Source: a virus
Virus record (IMG/VR): IMGVR_UViG_3300022200_005386
Span: 1-20,961 of that record
Length of the DNA stretch: 20,961 bases
Strand: one strand, 5' to 3'
Shown here: positions 1-7,775 of the stretch, piece after piece
Layout: the number at the start of each line of letters is the position of its first letter
Numbering within the stretch: the stretch's first letter is position 1
Program-made: the position numbers and the translations under genes
The notes under the pieces: generated by a model
The model's database searches: none
The model's input: the letters and a program-made list of their open reading frames with translations, nothing else
What the model was told of the DNA's origin: nothing

Positions 1-6
1 GAGTTT

Positions 7-516
7 ATGCTCGAGTGGAATGTCAAGAATGGATTGCGTAAGTATCAATTTCAATATGCTGCCGTTGTGGCTGACATTGCAGATTGGTATCCACAATATG
101 TCAATTTAGAAAGCATGTTCTATTACGGTACAAATGCTGTAGAATGTATCTCATATCTTGCAAAGCCGACACAGAAGATGAGCAAAGAAACATTCCTTGA
201 TGCGGTGATGACAAAGATTTACGATGATACAGGAAGTGTACCATATAATGCTGAAGATGTATGTTGTGACTTCATTCGTTATGTTGAGAACTATGTACGC
301 CCAGGTCCGGACTACGATCATCTCGACTATGACAACTTATGGTCATCATGTGGTATCAAAGATCATCCGTACGGTAGACAAAAGTATATGCTTGAACTCG
401 GTCTTGTCGACACATTCAATGGTATGAAGAATCATCCATCTGACGATGCTGTCCTCAAGGCAAATAATATGAACGTAACTGAATATCAAAAACTATGTCG
501 CTCACTCACTTCTTAG
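7..516 (+). CDS. Hypothetical protein at window edge
   Basis: Not recognised. The frame is open back to base 1, so the true start may lie outside the window. However, ATG at 7 is preceded by GAGTTT, like the GGAGTTT before the ATG at 12558, so it could be the real start; from there the protein is 169 residues. It is soluble-looking, rich in Tyr, Asp and Asn, with no clear signal peptide, membrane segment or catalytic motif. Its stop overlaps the next gene by 22 bases, so it is translationally linked to the putative amino acid:DNA transferase. A role in the same pathway is only inference from position. Confidence 0.75.
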   Translation: MLEWNVKNGLRKYQFQYAAVVADIADWYPQYVNLESMFYYGTNAVECISYLAKPTQKMSKETFLDAVMTKIYDDTGSVPYNAEDVCCDFIRYVENYVRPGPDYDHLDYDNLWSSCGIKDHPYGRQKYMLELGLVDTFNGMKNHPSDDAVLKANNMNVTEYQKLCRSLTS

Positions 517-1493
517 GCGAACACGAACACGACATCCAGTATCAGAATATTGCCGACGTAGAACTGAAGAACGGTAAACCAACCGAAAGTTGGATGAAAG
601 ATTGGTGTCAAGAGGCTCGAACGAATAAGTTCTTCGAGTTTTGTCGTGCCTATGACGAACGTCAAGATTTCCTACTCAAGAACAACTATCAGCAGTTCTC
701 ACATCGTTTGCACTGGCATGAGTGTCCTTTTGTCGATGAGATGAAGAAAGAAACTGACAGACGCAAGTTGATCGAAGCTTGTGTCCTGTTCTCGTTCAGT
801 AACGAGCATTGGCAGACGTTCAGGGCATGGCGAGATCATGGTTATGATGGCATGAAGGTACGGTTCTCGAACTATCGCCATGCACGTTCTGATCTGTTTC
901 AGATATACTATCCGAAGGACACGAAGGTCAAAGATTGGTTGATCGAAGCACCACGCCGTATTGCTCTTGATATTGATTCGATGTTTGTTGAACGACAAAC
1001 TATGCGACCGTTCACAATGATGGAGTTTGCCAAGAAGATGAACATCATCATGGTCCGTGACTACGGTTTTCGTAATGCCATGTATCCATCGAAAAATGTT
1101 GCTCGTCATATTGCAATGTCACATCCTGAACTAGTAGATCCCGACTCGTTCCTACATGGTGGTACAGGTTATTTCGACGGGCTTTCACAAGTGTTTGACT
1201 GTCCTCACCTCATGAGTAAGTCGAAGTATGAGATCGACGAGTATGGTGATTATGTGCCTATGAATAAGTGGGCAGAGATGCAAGTAGAACACATGAACTA
1301 CTTAAAGAATCATCCGAATAATCCAATCCATACTCATCAGTATCTCAACTTAGAAGACAAACTGTGCATGCATTATAAGTTCATGTCGATGAAACTTGGA
1401 GAGAAGAAACAAACAAAGATGATCCCATATGATTGGGTTTATCCACAAAATTGGTCACTGAAGACAAACAAATATGACAGAACGTTATCGTAG
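495..1493 (+). CDS. Putative amino acid:DNA transferase-like protein
   Basis: A 332-residue soluble protein. The region around residues 195-230 (FRNAMYPSKNVARHIAMSHP, then a VDPDSFLHGGTGYFDG stretch) resembles, from memory, the phage amino acid:DNA transferase / alpha-glutamyl-putrescinyl-thymine pyrophosphorylase families. Those enzymes are related to HhH DNA glycosylases and attach amino acids or amines to activated hydroxymethyluracil in phage DNA. No search was possible, so this is a family-level guess. The gene overlaps the preceding gene by 22 bases and the following membrane-protein gene by 20. A PLP-enzyme-like and an SGNH-like protein lie just downstream, which fits a hypermodification cassette. 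The other steps (dUMP hydroxymethylase, hmdU kinase) are not in the window. Alternative: an unrelated conserved phage protein. Confidence 0.5.
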   Translation: MSLTHFLGEHEHDIQYQNIADVELKNGKPTESWMKDWCQEARTNKFFEFCRAYDERQDFLLKNNYQQFSHRLHWHECPFVDEMKKETDRRKLIEACVLFSFSNEHWQTFRAWRDHGYDGMKVRFSNYRHARSDLFQIYYPKDTKVKDWLIEAPRRIALDIDSMFVERQTMRPFTMMEFAKKMNIIMVRDYGFRNAMYPSKNVARHIAMSHPELVDPDSFLHGGTGYFDGLSQVFDCPHLMSKSKYEIDEYGDYVPMNKWAEMQVEHMNYLKNHPNNPIHTHQYLNLEDKLCMHYKFMSMKLGEKKQTKMIPYDWVYPQNWSLKTNKYDRTLS

Positions 1494-1698
1494 AGCAGTA
1501 GTCGAAGCAGTGACTGATACCTTACTTGCTACACCACTCAATATGTTGATTAGTTGGGTGTTGTTATGGTTTGCATTTCAATATATGTGGGGACCTACGG
1601 TTACAATGTTTGTACAAACTGGTATAATGTTTATCTTTGCAGTGAGTCGTAAGGTGTATCTGCGTTTATATTTTCAGAGGCGCTATGAGTCACGATAA
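1474..1698 (+). CDS. Small two-span membrane protein (DUF7220-like)
   Basis: A 74-residue protein with a basic N-terminus and two hydrophobic segments (about residues 20-40 and 43-60), followed by an Arg/Tyr-rich tail. The plan (charged start, two spans, RK-rich end) resembles the small DUF7220-type phage membrane proteins; this is a resemblance only. It overlaps both neighbours (20 bases with the upstream gene, 14 with the downstream gene), so it belongs to the same transcript. Function unknown; an inner-membrane location is inferred. Confidence 0.7.
   Translation: MTERYRRAVVEAVTDTLLATPLNMLISWVLLWFAFQYMWGPTVTMFVQTGIMFIFAVSRKVYLRLYFQRRYESR
1600..1628 (+). promoter_or_regulatory. Possible internal sigma70-type promoter
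   Basis: GTTACA (1600-1605), a 17-base spacer and a perfect TATAAT (1623-1628) lie inside the small membrane-protein gene, about 57 bases before the PLP-enzyme-like gene. Spacing matches the better-supported promoters of this window, but the site is within coding sequence, so chance is possible. Confidence 0.3.
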
Positions 1699-2569
1699 TC
1701 ATATCATTGATGGGGTAAATAAGGACGTAGGTATATTTGGCTACGAAGCCGCTCGTGAATACTATTTGGAGATGTGTGAAGGATGGAAACCCTACAATCC
1801 AGATCCAATAGTAAAAGTACACGACGGTGTCAGAGTTGTCAGAGACGACCTCACAGTGGGAACGAAAACTCGAGCGGGAGATCTTTTGGCTGCTCGTTGC
1901 CCGACTGATACTATGGTTTATTGTCAGCCTCGGACTGGGCTTGCTGGTGTATCTCTTCTTGACGTAGCAAAACATCATGGTAAGAAGGTCACACTGTTTA
2001 TGCCTTCTTCGAAAAGAGTATCACTTCATCAGGCTTGTTGTATCGAGCGTGGTGCAGATGTACAGTTTCATCGCATCGCTGCGATGCCTAACCTTAATAA
2101 AAAGGCGAAAGAATATGCGGAACAAAATGGACACTACTTCATACCACTTGGCCTTCGACACGAGCTCGCTACCGCCGGAATTGTTTACGCAGCTAGTAGA
2201 ATACCTGAGCCCGAAGTCGTATACGTCGCTATCTCTACTGGTGTTCTTACAAGAGCTCTTCAGATTGCATGGCCCAATGCTACCTTCCGTTGCGTTGCTG
2301 TTGCTAGGAACCTTAAAGCAGGCGAGTTAGGTAGAGGCGAAGTCATATCAGAACCACTCGCTTTTACTCAAGCAGAGAAGAAAGAAAACCTACCTCCGTT
2401 CCCCACCATCGACACATATGACGGCAAAGTGTGGAAATATATTCCTAAAAATACCAGTCAGGACATACTTTTCTGGAACGTAGGCACAGATCCAGTTTTA
2501 CAAGATGAGACGATTTATGATAGAATAGATTCATATCGTCAGTGGGAGAAAGATCAATGCGCGGCTTAG
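1685..2569 (+). CDS. Fold-type II PLP-dependent enzyme-like protein
   Basis: A 294-residue protein that follows the plan of the tryptophan-synthase-beta / ACC-deaminase / D-cysteine-desulfhydrase superfamily. Residues 52-64 (VRDDLTVGTKTRA) match the 'RxDL..G.K.RK' element, with Lys61 as the likely Schiff-base lysine. An alternating strand-helix domain follows (HHGKKVTLFMPSSK, CCIERGADVQFH). The usual 'SNHxxxxA' and phosphate-binding Gly/Ser-rich loops are altered (YCQPRTGLAGVS about 79-90; VAISTGVLTRAL about 181-192), so the reaction may differ or activity may be lost. ATG 1685 has GAGG just upstream. It overlaps the next gene by 13 bases. PLP enzymes act in known phage thymidine hypermodification pathways, so a role in amino-group chemistry on modified bases is possible but inferred. 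Confidence 0.65.
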   Translation: MSHDNHIIDGVNKDVGIFGYEAAREYYLEMCEGWKPYNPDPIVKVHDGVRVVRDDLTVGTKTRAGDLLAARCPTDTMVYCQPRTGLAGVSLLDVAKHHGKKVTLFMPSSKRVSLHQACCIERGADVQFHRIAAMPNLNKKAKEYAEQNGHYFIPLGLRHELATAGIVYAASRIPEPEVVYVAISTGVLTRALQIAWPNATFRCVAVARNLKAGELGRGEVISEPLAFTQAEKKENLPPFPTIDTYDGKVWKYIPKNTSQDILFWNVGTDPVLQDETIYDRIDSYRQWEKDQCAA

Positions 2570-3660
2570 TTGCGTCACCGTTCAATGTAATGTCAAAATC
2601 AATGGACAGCCATCGTGCTGCACAAGGTGTCATTTATGCAGATCAGCTTAAGCATGCTGGTAAAGACATCGATGTCTGTATGTCTGGGTTCCTCTACAAG
2701 GAAGATTGGAACCAGTACGATGAACTATACGTATATCATGGGAATGATTGGGGTGGCTCTCTGAATCTGTTTGGTGGACTGCAGAATTATAGTGGTATCT
2801 ACAACTTCGTTAACTTCTCAAAATTCAAAGGCAAAGTGTACTCTCTCGTCATTGACATGGTCGACTACTATGCCATTATGAAAGAGAAACTCGATAAGGC
2901 CAAAGAGAAAGGTCAAGAGTATAATGCCGAGTGGAACGAAGTAGATTGGGATAATCTCAAGCGCATGTGTACAGAAGCCGAAACTCTCGACCCGAATAAT
3001 ATTGCCGATCGTGAATATCGTAGGATCGCAATCGGTGATAGTCATGCCATCTGCATGTATCGTCCTTATTGGCGAAATATCTCGGTACCATTCAAGACAC
3101 TACATGGTGCATTGAAAGAAGGACTCGATAGTTTTATACCGACTGGTTCATACAGCGAAATTGAATTTTACTTTGGTAACATTGATATTCGTCATCATCT
3201 TTGTAGACAAGATAATCCAGAACAGGCAACTATAGAATTAGTGCGCAAATATATCGAGCAAGCAAGAGGCATCGCAGATTATTATAATGCACATGTTCGC
3301 TTGTACGAACCTCTGCCTATTGAAAATCCTAGTCGTAAGATCCCAAAAACCGGTTGGCATAAAGGCGCACCTTTCTGTGGTGATTGGGCATCGCGTAACT
3401 TTATTCGTAAACTTTTTCGAGAAGAGATTCGTAAACATCAAAGTGCCGAAGTTTCTTTGTACGAGTGGGTTGGAGAGATGATAAATAACAAAGGTGAGTT
3501 AGACTTTGAATACATGGAAAAACCTCAATCGGTACACCTCTCACGTCGCTGGTATCCTCATTGGCAAGGATACGAGTACAGCCACGCACCATTCATCGAT
3601 TACACTCCTATCCCAGAAGGATCCAAGAAGACGAATTCTTTGGAAGATTTCTTTGGGTAA
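2557..3660 (+). CDS. SGNH/GDSL-hydrolase-like protein
   Basis: A 367-residue protein. AIGDSHAI (residues 158-165) matches block I of SGNH hydrolases, with Ser162 as candidate nucleophile; YFGNIDIRHH (about 205-214) matches the Gly/Asn block III; His327 in a VHLS context near the C-terminus could be the catalytic His, though the usual Asp three residues before it is not seen. Such enzymes remove or transfer acyl groups. ATG 2557 is preferred over GTG 2542 because GGAG lies 8 bases before it. It overlaps the PLP-enzyme-like gene by 13 bases. Substrate unknown; it could act on glycans, an envelope component or a modified base. Confidence 0.6.
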   Translation: MRGLVASPFNVMSKSMDSHRAAQGVIYADQLKHAGKDIDVCMSGFLYKEDWNQYDELYVYHGNDWGGSLNLFGGLQNYSGIYNFVNFSKFKGKVYSLVIDMVDYYAIMKEKLDKAKEKGQEYNAEWNEVDWDNLKRMCTEAETLDPNNIADREYRRIAIGDSHAICMYRPYWRNISVPFKTLHGALKEGLDSFIPTGSYSEIEFYFGNIDIRHHLCRQDNPEQATIELVRKYIEQARGIADYYNAHVRLYEPLPIENPSRKIPKTGWHKGAPFCGDWASRNFIRKLFREEIRKHQSAEVSLYEWVGEMINNKGELDFEYMEKPQSVHLSRRWYPHWQGYEYSHAPFIDYTPIPEGSKKTNSLEDFFG

Positions 3661-3799
3661 AGTAACAGTCAATTGTGATGTGCATGTACCAGATAAAATA
3701 GTACATAAACACCTGCGGTACATGAAGAAAAATAACCTGAAGAGCACATCATTCTATTACCAAAAATTACCTGTTTACATTTATGTAGAATCATGGTAG
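3653..3799 (+). CDS. Possible small protein with TTG start
   Basis: A 48-codon frame with a TTG start that overlaps the end of the SGNH-like gene. GGAAG lies about 6 bases upstream. The peptide (starting GKVTVNCDVHVPDKIV) is not low-complexity and looks protein-like: alternating hydrophobic and charged residues, ending YIYVESW. It fills the gap between two genes in a densely coded genome. No family recognised. The alternative is that this is a non-coding leader carrying the following promoter, whose -35 lies inside the frame. Confidence 0.4.
   Translation: MGKVTVNCDVHVPDKIVHKHLRYMKKNNLKSTSFYYQKLPVYIYVESW
3683..3724 (+). repeat. 8-bp inverted repeat CATGTACC / GGTACATG
   Basis: CATGTACC (3683-3690) and its perfect complement GGTACATG (3717-3724) flank a 26-base AT-rich loop in the gap before the glycosyltransferase promoter. 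The arm resembles the GCATGTACA -35 element at 8594 and 17479. It could be a binding site or an RNA hairpin, or chance. Confidence 0.5.
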
Positions 3800-3802
3800 A
3801 AT
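3774..3802 (+). promoter_or_regulatory. Sigma70-type promoter upstream of the glycosyltransferase and replication block
   Basis: TTTACA (3774-3779), a 17-base spacer, and TAGAAT (3797-3802) preceded by GG. The arrangement and the GGTAGAAT core match promoters near 8596 and 17481. The ATG of the glycosyltransferase follows 24 bases after the -10, with GAGGA as ribosome site. Host RNA polymerase recognition is inferred. Confidence 0.6.
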
Positions 3803-3826
3803 AATATTTCAAAGTGAGGATATATT

Positions 3827-4789
3827 ATGGAACTTAAGATCGAAGTTAGCGAACTTCAAAAATATAAATTATTCATTGCAACTCCGATGTATGGCGCACA
3901 ATGTTCTGGTATGTACACTCGTGGCATGTCTGATCTATCAGCTAAGATGGCTAAGTACGGCATACCAATGCAATTCTATTATCTGTTCAACGAATCACTG
4001 ATTACACGAGCTCGCAACTATTGTGTTGACGAGTTTATGAGATCTGATGCTACACATTTGATGTTCATCGACTCTGATATCGGATTTAAATCAGACGATG
4101 TCATCGCGATGTTAGGTTTGATGGTACAAAATGCAGAAGATTATGATGTACTGTGTGGCCCATATCCTAAGAAAACTATTTCATGGGAAAAGATCGTACA
4201 AGCTGTAAACAAAGGTGTGGCTGACAGCGATCCAAATGTTTTGGAAAATTATGTTGGCGATTACGTATTCAATCCAGTGAAGCAATCAGCGATCAAGATT
4301 AGTGAGCCAGCAGAAGTAGCAGAAGGTGGTACAGGATTTATGATGATTTCTAAGCGTACATTCGAAGAGTACGCTATGAACTATCCTCAGTTTTATTACA
4401 AGCCAGATCATGTACGTACTGCCAACTTTGATGGTAGTCGAGAGATCATGGCATATTTTGATGCACTCATCGATGATAAGTCACAGAACTTGCTCAACGA
4501 GATTCAAGCATTTTATGACAAAAACCCTGATGCTGTCAAAGAAGATGTGATTAAATTTTTGGCAGACAAGAAGACAGGCATTCATACAGAAACATATTCG
4601 AATCGATACTTGTCCGAAGACTACATGTTTTGTTATAATGTAAGACGTATGGGAAGAAAAGTGTGGATGTGTCCATGGATTCAACTCAAACACATCGGTT
4701 CCTATACATTTGGTGGATCATTGTCACACATTGCACAAATTGGGGCTAGCGCTACTGCAGACCCATCAAAATTAGGTAAGAAAAAGTAG
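3827..4789 (+). CDS. GT-A-fold glycosyltransferase-like protein
   Basis: A 320-residue protein. It opens with a strand (KLFIATPMYG, about 14-23) typical of nucleotide-sugar-binding GT-A folds. Residues 76-88 (THLMFIDSDIGFK) hold a DxD-type motif (Asp82-Ser-Asp84) for metal and sugar-nucleotide binding. A GGTGFMMISK element (about 168-177) and a SEDYMFCYNVRRMG element near residue 265 resemble the acceptor and base regions of family 2-like enzymes. Proteins like this are common in T4-like marine phages. The likely role is sugar transfer to DNA, a virion protein or a host surface component; the acceptor cannot be told from sequence. It has its own promoter (3774-3802) and a GAGGA ribosome site. 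Confidence 0.72.
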   Translation: MELKIEVSELQKYKLFIATPMYGAQCSGMYTRGMSDLSAKMAKYGIPMQFYYLFNESLITRARNYCVDEFMRSDATHLMFIDSDIGFKSDDVIAMLGLMVQNAEDYDVLCGPYPKKTISWEKIVQAVNKGVADSDPNVLENYVGDYVFNPVKQSAIKISEPAEVAEGGTGFMMISKRTFEEYAMNYPQFYYKPDHVRTANFDGSREIMAYFDALIDDKSQNLLNEIQAFYDKNPDAVKEDVIKFLADKKTGIHTETYSNRYLSEDYMFCYNVRRMGRKVWMCPWIQLKHIGSYTFGGSLSHIAQIGASATADPSKLGKKK

Positions 4790-4800
4790 GAAACTATATT

Positions 4801-5112
4801 ATGAGAAAAGACAATCAATTCTTTGGAGTAACAAAGAATGGTGAAAATCAACAGTTCAATTGCTATCATAGGAATAGCACCGGTAAATTTGTCGTACGTT
4901 TTAATGCCAATAATTATGTACCTGAAAAAAGCGGTAATAAGAAAAGCCAATGGACAGGTAAAAAATTATCTTCATTTAGTACGAAACAAGAAGCTATTAG
5001 AGCTGGTTATTTAATTTGTTCAGCTCTTAATCATCCAAGAGATGTACGTGAGATGAAACGTGTGGTACAATTAAGATCTGATTTCATTGATTCATTTGGA
5101 GCTATAGTATGA
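4801..5112 (+). CDS. Small basic hypothetical protein
   Basis: A 103-residue protein rich in Lys, Asn and Arg; residues 1-45 look like a small beta-rich domain (FFGVTKNGENQQFNCYHR, then KFVVRFNANNY), followed by a helix (TKQEAIRAGYLICSALN). This strand pattern plus helix recalls AP2-like DNA-binding domains, but the match is weak. The gene is more AT-rich than gp45 and overlaps the gp45 start by 4 bases (ATGA), so the two are translationally coupled. Function unknown. Confidence 0.75.
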   Translation: MRKDNQFFGVTKNGENQQFNCYHRNSTGKFVVRFNANNYVPEKSGNKKSQWTGKKLSSFSTKQEAIRAGYLICSALNHPRDVREMKRVVQLRSDFIDSFGAIV

Positions 5113-5762
5113 AACTCAATACACGTACTATTCAAGTACTCAAAAACTTTGCGTCTATCAACCCGTCCATTCAGTTCTCTGAAGGCACGAATTTGAAGAC
5201 CATCTCACCAAACAAGACGATGATGGCCAAAGCCAAACTCGAAGATGTAATTCCTTCGTCTTTTGCCATCTATGATCTGTCTCGTTTTCTCGGTGTTGTA
5301 TCATTGTTCGAAGATCCGACATATAAGATCGAAGATCGTATGGTCAACATCTCCTCACCTGGTCGAAAGGTTAGCTATACGTTTGCTGATCCTTCCACCA
5401 TCATCACACCTCCAGATCGTGAGATCGTATTGGAAGATCCTGATGTCGTGTTCGAACTCAAGCAAGAAAACTTTGCTGAGATCATGAAAGCACTTGGCGT
5501 CATGTCATTCCCTGATCTGTGTGTAGTTGGCGAAGACGGTAAAGTTATTCTTCGTGCAACAGACACCAAAAATCCATCTTCTGATAAATATGATATCGAA
5601 GTCGGATCTACCGATCGTACCTTTACCGCAGTTTTCAAAACTGAAAACGTTAAGATCCTGCCGTCCTCCTACACGGTAAGTCTTTCCTCGAAGGGCATTT
5701 CTCACTTTGTGTCCGACGATGTAGAGTATTGGATCAGCCTTGAAGCTAACTCGACCTTCTAA
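5109..5762 (+). CDS. 45: Sliding clamp, DNA polymerase processivity factor (gp45)
   Basis: A 217-residue protein, close to the length of T4 gp45 (228). The N-terminus (LNTRTIQVLKNFASINPSIQ) aligns with the T4 start (a LSKDTTALLKNFATIN-type sequence); AIYDLSRFLGVVSL matches the clamp's conserved AIYDLNGFLGILSL; ADPSTIITPP matches ADPSTVVAP; and the end (ISLEANSTF) matches VALEADST. As a trimer it encircles DNA and tethers the polymerase; in T4 it also activates late transcription. The start is set by GGAG 7 bases upstream and the 4-base overlap with the previous gene. In T4, gene 44 follows directly; here a sulfotransferase gene intervenes. Confidence 0.95.
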   Translation: MKLNTRTIQVLKNFASINPSIQFSEGTNLKTISPNKTMMAKAKLEDVIPSSFAIYDLSRFLGVVSLFEDPTYKIEDRMVNISSPGRKVSYTFADPSTIITPPDREIVLEDPDVVFELKQENFAEIMKALGVMSFPDLCVVGEDGKVILRATDTKNPSSDKYDIEVGSTDRTFTAVFKTENVKILPSSYTVSLSSKGISHFVSDDVEYWISLEANSTF

Positions 5763-5856
5763 GGCGGCGATCAAAAGGGGGCACGGAACAGCTTGACGTG
5801 TCGGCTATGAGCGAAGGGATTGGGGCGACTAGCATTTTTTAAAGAGTAAGGATGAA

Positions 5857-6456
5857 TTGAGCAAGCACGTTGTTTATCACCACATACCGAAAACTGGTGG
5901 AACTTCCATCGTCGAACTATTTGAAAAAAGATTTGAACAAATGGAGAATCCCTTATCTCTCCTCAAATTCTTCGACAAGGATACCGATACTTATTATATC
6001 GTTAATCATCTTTTGTCTATATCTGAAGCCTGTGGAAATGCAGGAATTCCAAAAGAGGTTAAACATATCGTATCTGTAAGAGATCCGATTTATAGATTTC
6101 TATCGTGTCTTAATCATAGATCAGTTCAAGCATTTGATCTAAAAAAGGAAGCTTACAGATTTGACAGCTCACAACAAGATTGGTTTGAGAAAAATAGAAA
6201 ACATTTAGAAACACTAGATGTTACATTCATTAAATGTGAAAATTTGAATAGAGAATTTAAAGAGGCTTTCAATATACACAAGCAATTGGGTTTTTCAAAA
6301 CGATCTATTGATAGATTTAAATCTCGAAATTTTAATATGGATGATTTCAATGAATGGTCGAAATTAGATGAGCAGACCAAACAAAAATTGAGAACATTAT
6401 TTCAAGATGAATATTATGTGTTAAAATGTTTCGGTATAGAGTATAATATACCATGA
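5857..6456 (+). CDS. Sulfotransferase-family protein inserted between gp45 and gp44
   Basis: A 199-residue protein with both PAPS-binding signatures of membrane/carbohydrate sulfotransferases: a 5'-phosphosulfate loop HHIPKTGGTS (residues 8-17, Lys12) and a 3'-phosphate motif VSVRDPIYRFLS (72-83, Arg75, Ser83). It is short for the family. It would transfer sulfate from PAPS to a hydroxyl or amine; the acceptor is unknown, with glycans likeliest given the nearby glycosyltransferases. The start is TTG 5857 with AAGGA 4 bases upstream; the ATG at 5852 opens only a two-codon frame (ATG AAT TGA). The gene is clearly more AT-rich, with AGA and TTA codons, than gp45 and gp44, suggesting recent transfer into the replication block. 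Confidence 0.82.
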   Translation: MSKHVVYHHIPKTGGTSIVELFEKRFEQMENPLSLLKFFDKDTDTYYIVNHLLSISEACGNAGIPKEVKHIVSVRDPIYRFLSCLNHRSVQAFDLKKEAYRFDSSQQDWFEKNRKHLETLDVTFIKCENLNREFKEAFNIHKQLGFSKRSIDRFKSRNFNMDDFNEWSKLDEQTKQKLRTLFQDEYYVLKCFGIEYNIP

Positions 6457-6475
6457 TGAACAAGGTGAAGTTTAT

Positions 6476-7414
6476 ATGCGTAATGATTTTTTATGGGTCG
6501 AGAAGTATCGTCCCAAGACTGTAAGTGATACTATTCTTCCAGTTGATCTGAAGAAAACGTTTCAACAATTTGTAGATCAACAAAATATCCCAAACCTCAT
6601 CCTCACTGGCGGTCCCGGTGTAGGTAAGACGACCGTCGCTCGAGCAATGTTAGAACAACTCGAATGCGACTACATCGTCATCAATGGCTCGATGAACGGC
6701 AACATCGATACACTTCGTGTAGAGATACAACAGTTTGCTTCATCGGTCTCACTCAGTGGTGGTCGTAAGTACGTCATTCTCGACGAAGCAGACTACCTCA
6801 ACCCTAACTCCACACAACCAGCACTTCGCAATTTTATGGAAGAATATTCCTCTAATTGTGGATTCATTCTGACTTGTAACTTCAAGAACAAGATCATCGA
6901 TCCTCTGCACTCTCGATGCAGTGTGATCGAGTTTAAGATCGCCAAAGAAGACAAGCCAGACATGGCAGCTCAACTCTTCAAGCGAGTCATCAACATCCTC
7001 AAGTCAGAGAATGTAGACTTCGATCAGAAAGCTGTCGCCGAAGTGATCAATAAATATTTTCCAGATAATCGAAGGATTCTGAATGAACTACAACGATACT
7101 CTGCTACTGGCAGGATTGACACTGGTGTACTTGCTAATCTCCACGAGACTACACTACAAAATCTTGTTGGAGCTTTACGAGACAAAGATTTTACCACCGT
7201 CCGAAAGTGGGTCGCAGACAACTCAGACGTAGAAGCAGCTACCATCTTCCGTCAGATCTACAACAAGTGTTCTGACTTCATGAAACCTGGCAGTGTGCCT
7301 CAGCTCGTTCTCATCCTCGCCGATTATCAATACAAGGATGCATTCGTTGCTGATCACGAGATCAACATGACTGCATGCCTCACCGAGATTATGGTCAACT
7401 GTGAGTTCTCGTAA
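6476..7414 (+). CDS. 44: Clamp loader large subunit, AAA+ ATPase (gp44)
   Basis: A 312-residue AAA+ protein (T4 gp44 is 319). Walker A GGPGVGKTT (residues 45-53), Walker B YVILDEAD (99-106), sensor 1 TCN (133-135) and the clamp-loader arginine-finger SRC (146-148) are all present and intact, and the N-terminal WVEKYRPKTV box is typical. With gp62 it opens the gp45 ring and loads it at primer-template junctions. ATG 6476 has AAGGTGAAG upstream. Its stop overlaps the next start by one base (TAATG). Confidence 0.96.
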   Translation: MRNDFLWVEKYRPKTVSDTILPVDLKKTFQQFVDQQNIPNLILTGGPGVGKTTVARAMLEQLECDYIVINGSMNGNIDTLRVEIQQFASSVSLSGGRKYVILDEADYLNPNSTQPALRNFMEEYSSNCGFILTCNFKNKIIDPLHSRCSVIEFKIAKEDKPDMAAQLFKRVINILKSENVDFDQKAVAEVINKYFPDNRRILNELQRYSATGRIDTGVLANLHETTLQNLVGALRDKDFTTVRKWVADNSDVEAATIFRQIYNKCSDFMKPGSVPQLVLILADYQYKDAFVADHEINMTACLTEIMVNCEFS

Positions 7415-7572
7415 TGTGGAGAATTTGGGCCAAATCACTCGGAGAAAAAGTAGGCGAAACAGATTCACAGGCAGATGCAGTAGCTATCATCAGGACGTTC
7501 TGGTGGCTCCTCCATGTGATTACTTGTTTCATGATAATCATACATAACGGTCATAATTTAGGATGGTGGTGA
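7414..7572 (+). CDS. Micro membrane protein between clamp-loader genes
   Basis: A 52-residue frame (MWRIWAKSLGEKVGE..., ending GHNLGWW). It has an amphipathic N-terminus, then a hydrophobic span (about residues 29-44, FWWLLHVITCFMIIIH). Its start overlaps the gp44 stop by one base (TAATG) and its stop overlaps the next start (TGATG), so it sits exactly between the two. I recall similar small Trp-rich proteins beside replication genes in marine T4-like phages, but cannot name a family. It could anchor or localise something at the membrane; this is only inference. Confidence 0.72.
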   Translation: MWRIWAKSLGEKVGETDSQADAVAIIRTFWWLLHVITCFMIIIHNGHNLGWW

Positions 7573-7775
7573 TGTTTCCAGGAATTGGTAAAGATCTATT
7601 TAAGAAAAAGCAAGCAAAACACTGTCAAACACCGAACTGTAGTAATGTACTGCCAGAACAACCAGCTGTAATATATGTAGGCGAGTATGCGTTCGATGTC
7701 TGTGAAGAATGCGAGAAGTTGATGGATATTATACAACAGAAAACGGAGGAGCACTATGGCGACGAGTCCCTTTGA
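7572..7775 (+). CDS. Small zinc-ribbon-like protein
   Basis: A 67-residue protein with two Cys pairs, CQTPNC (about residues 18-23) and CEEC (about 45-48), spaced like a zinc ribbon, then an acidic helix. ATG 7572 is chosen over the in-frame ATG at 7563 because it forms a TGATG junction with the previous gene and has AGGA 8 bases upstream. The end overlaps the gp62 gene by 20 bases. Binding of nucleic acid or a protein partner is likely for this fold but not shown. Confidence 0.75.
   Translation: MFPGIGKDLFKKKQAKHCQTPNCSNVLPEQPAVIYVGEYAFDVCEECEKLMDIIQQKTEEHYGDESL

Noticed and set aside
5800-5840. GTCG/CGAC and GCTA/TAGC complementary pairs followed by six T after gp45, as a terminator or pseudoknot
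   Set aside because: The two 4-bp stems cross and neither extends; a 4-bp stem is too weak for a terminator and could be chance. The gap 5763-5856 holds no other visible feature.
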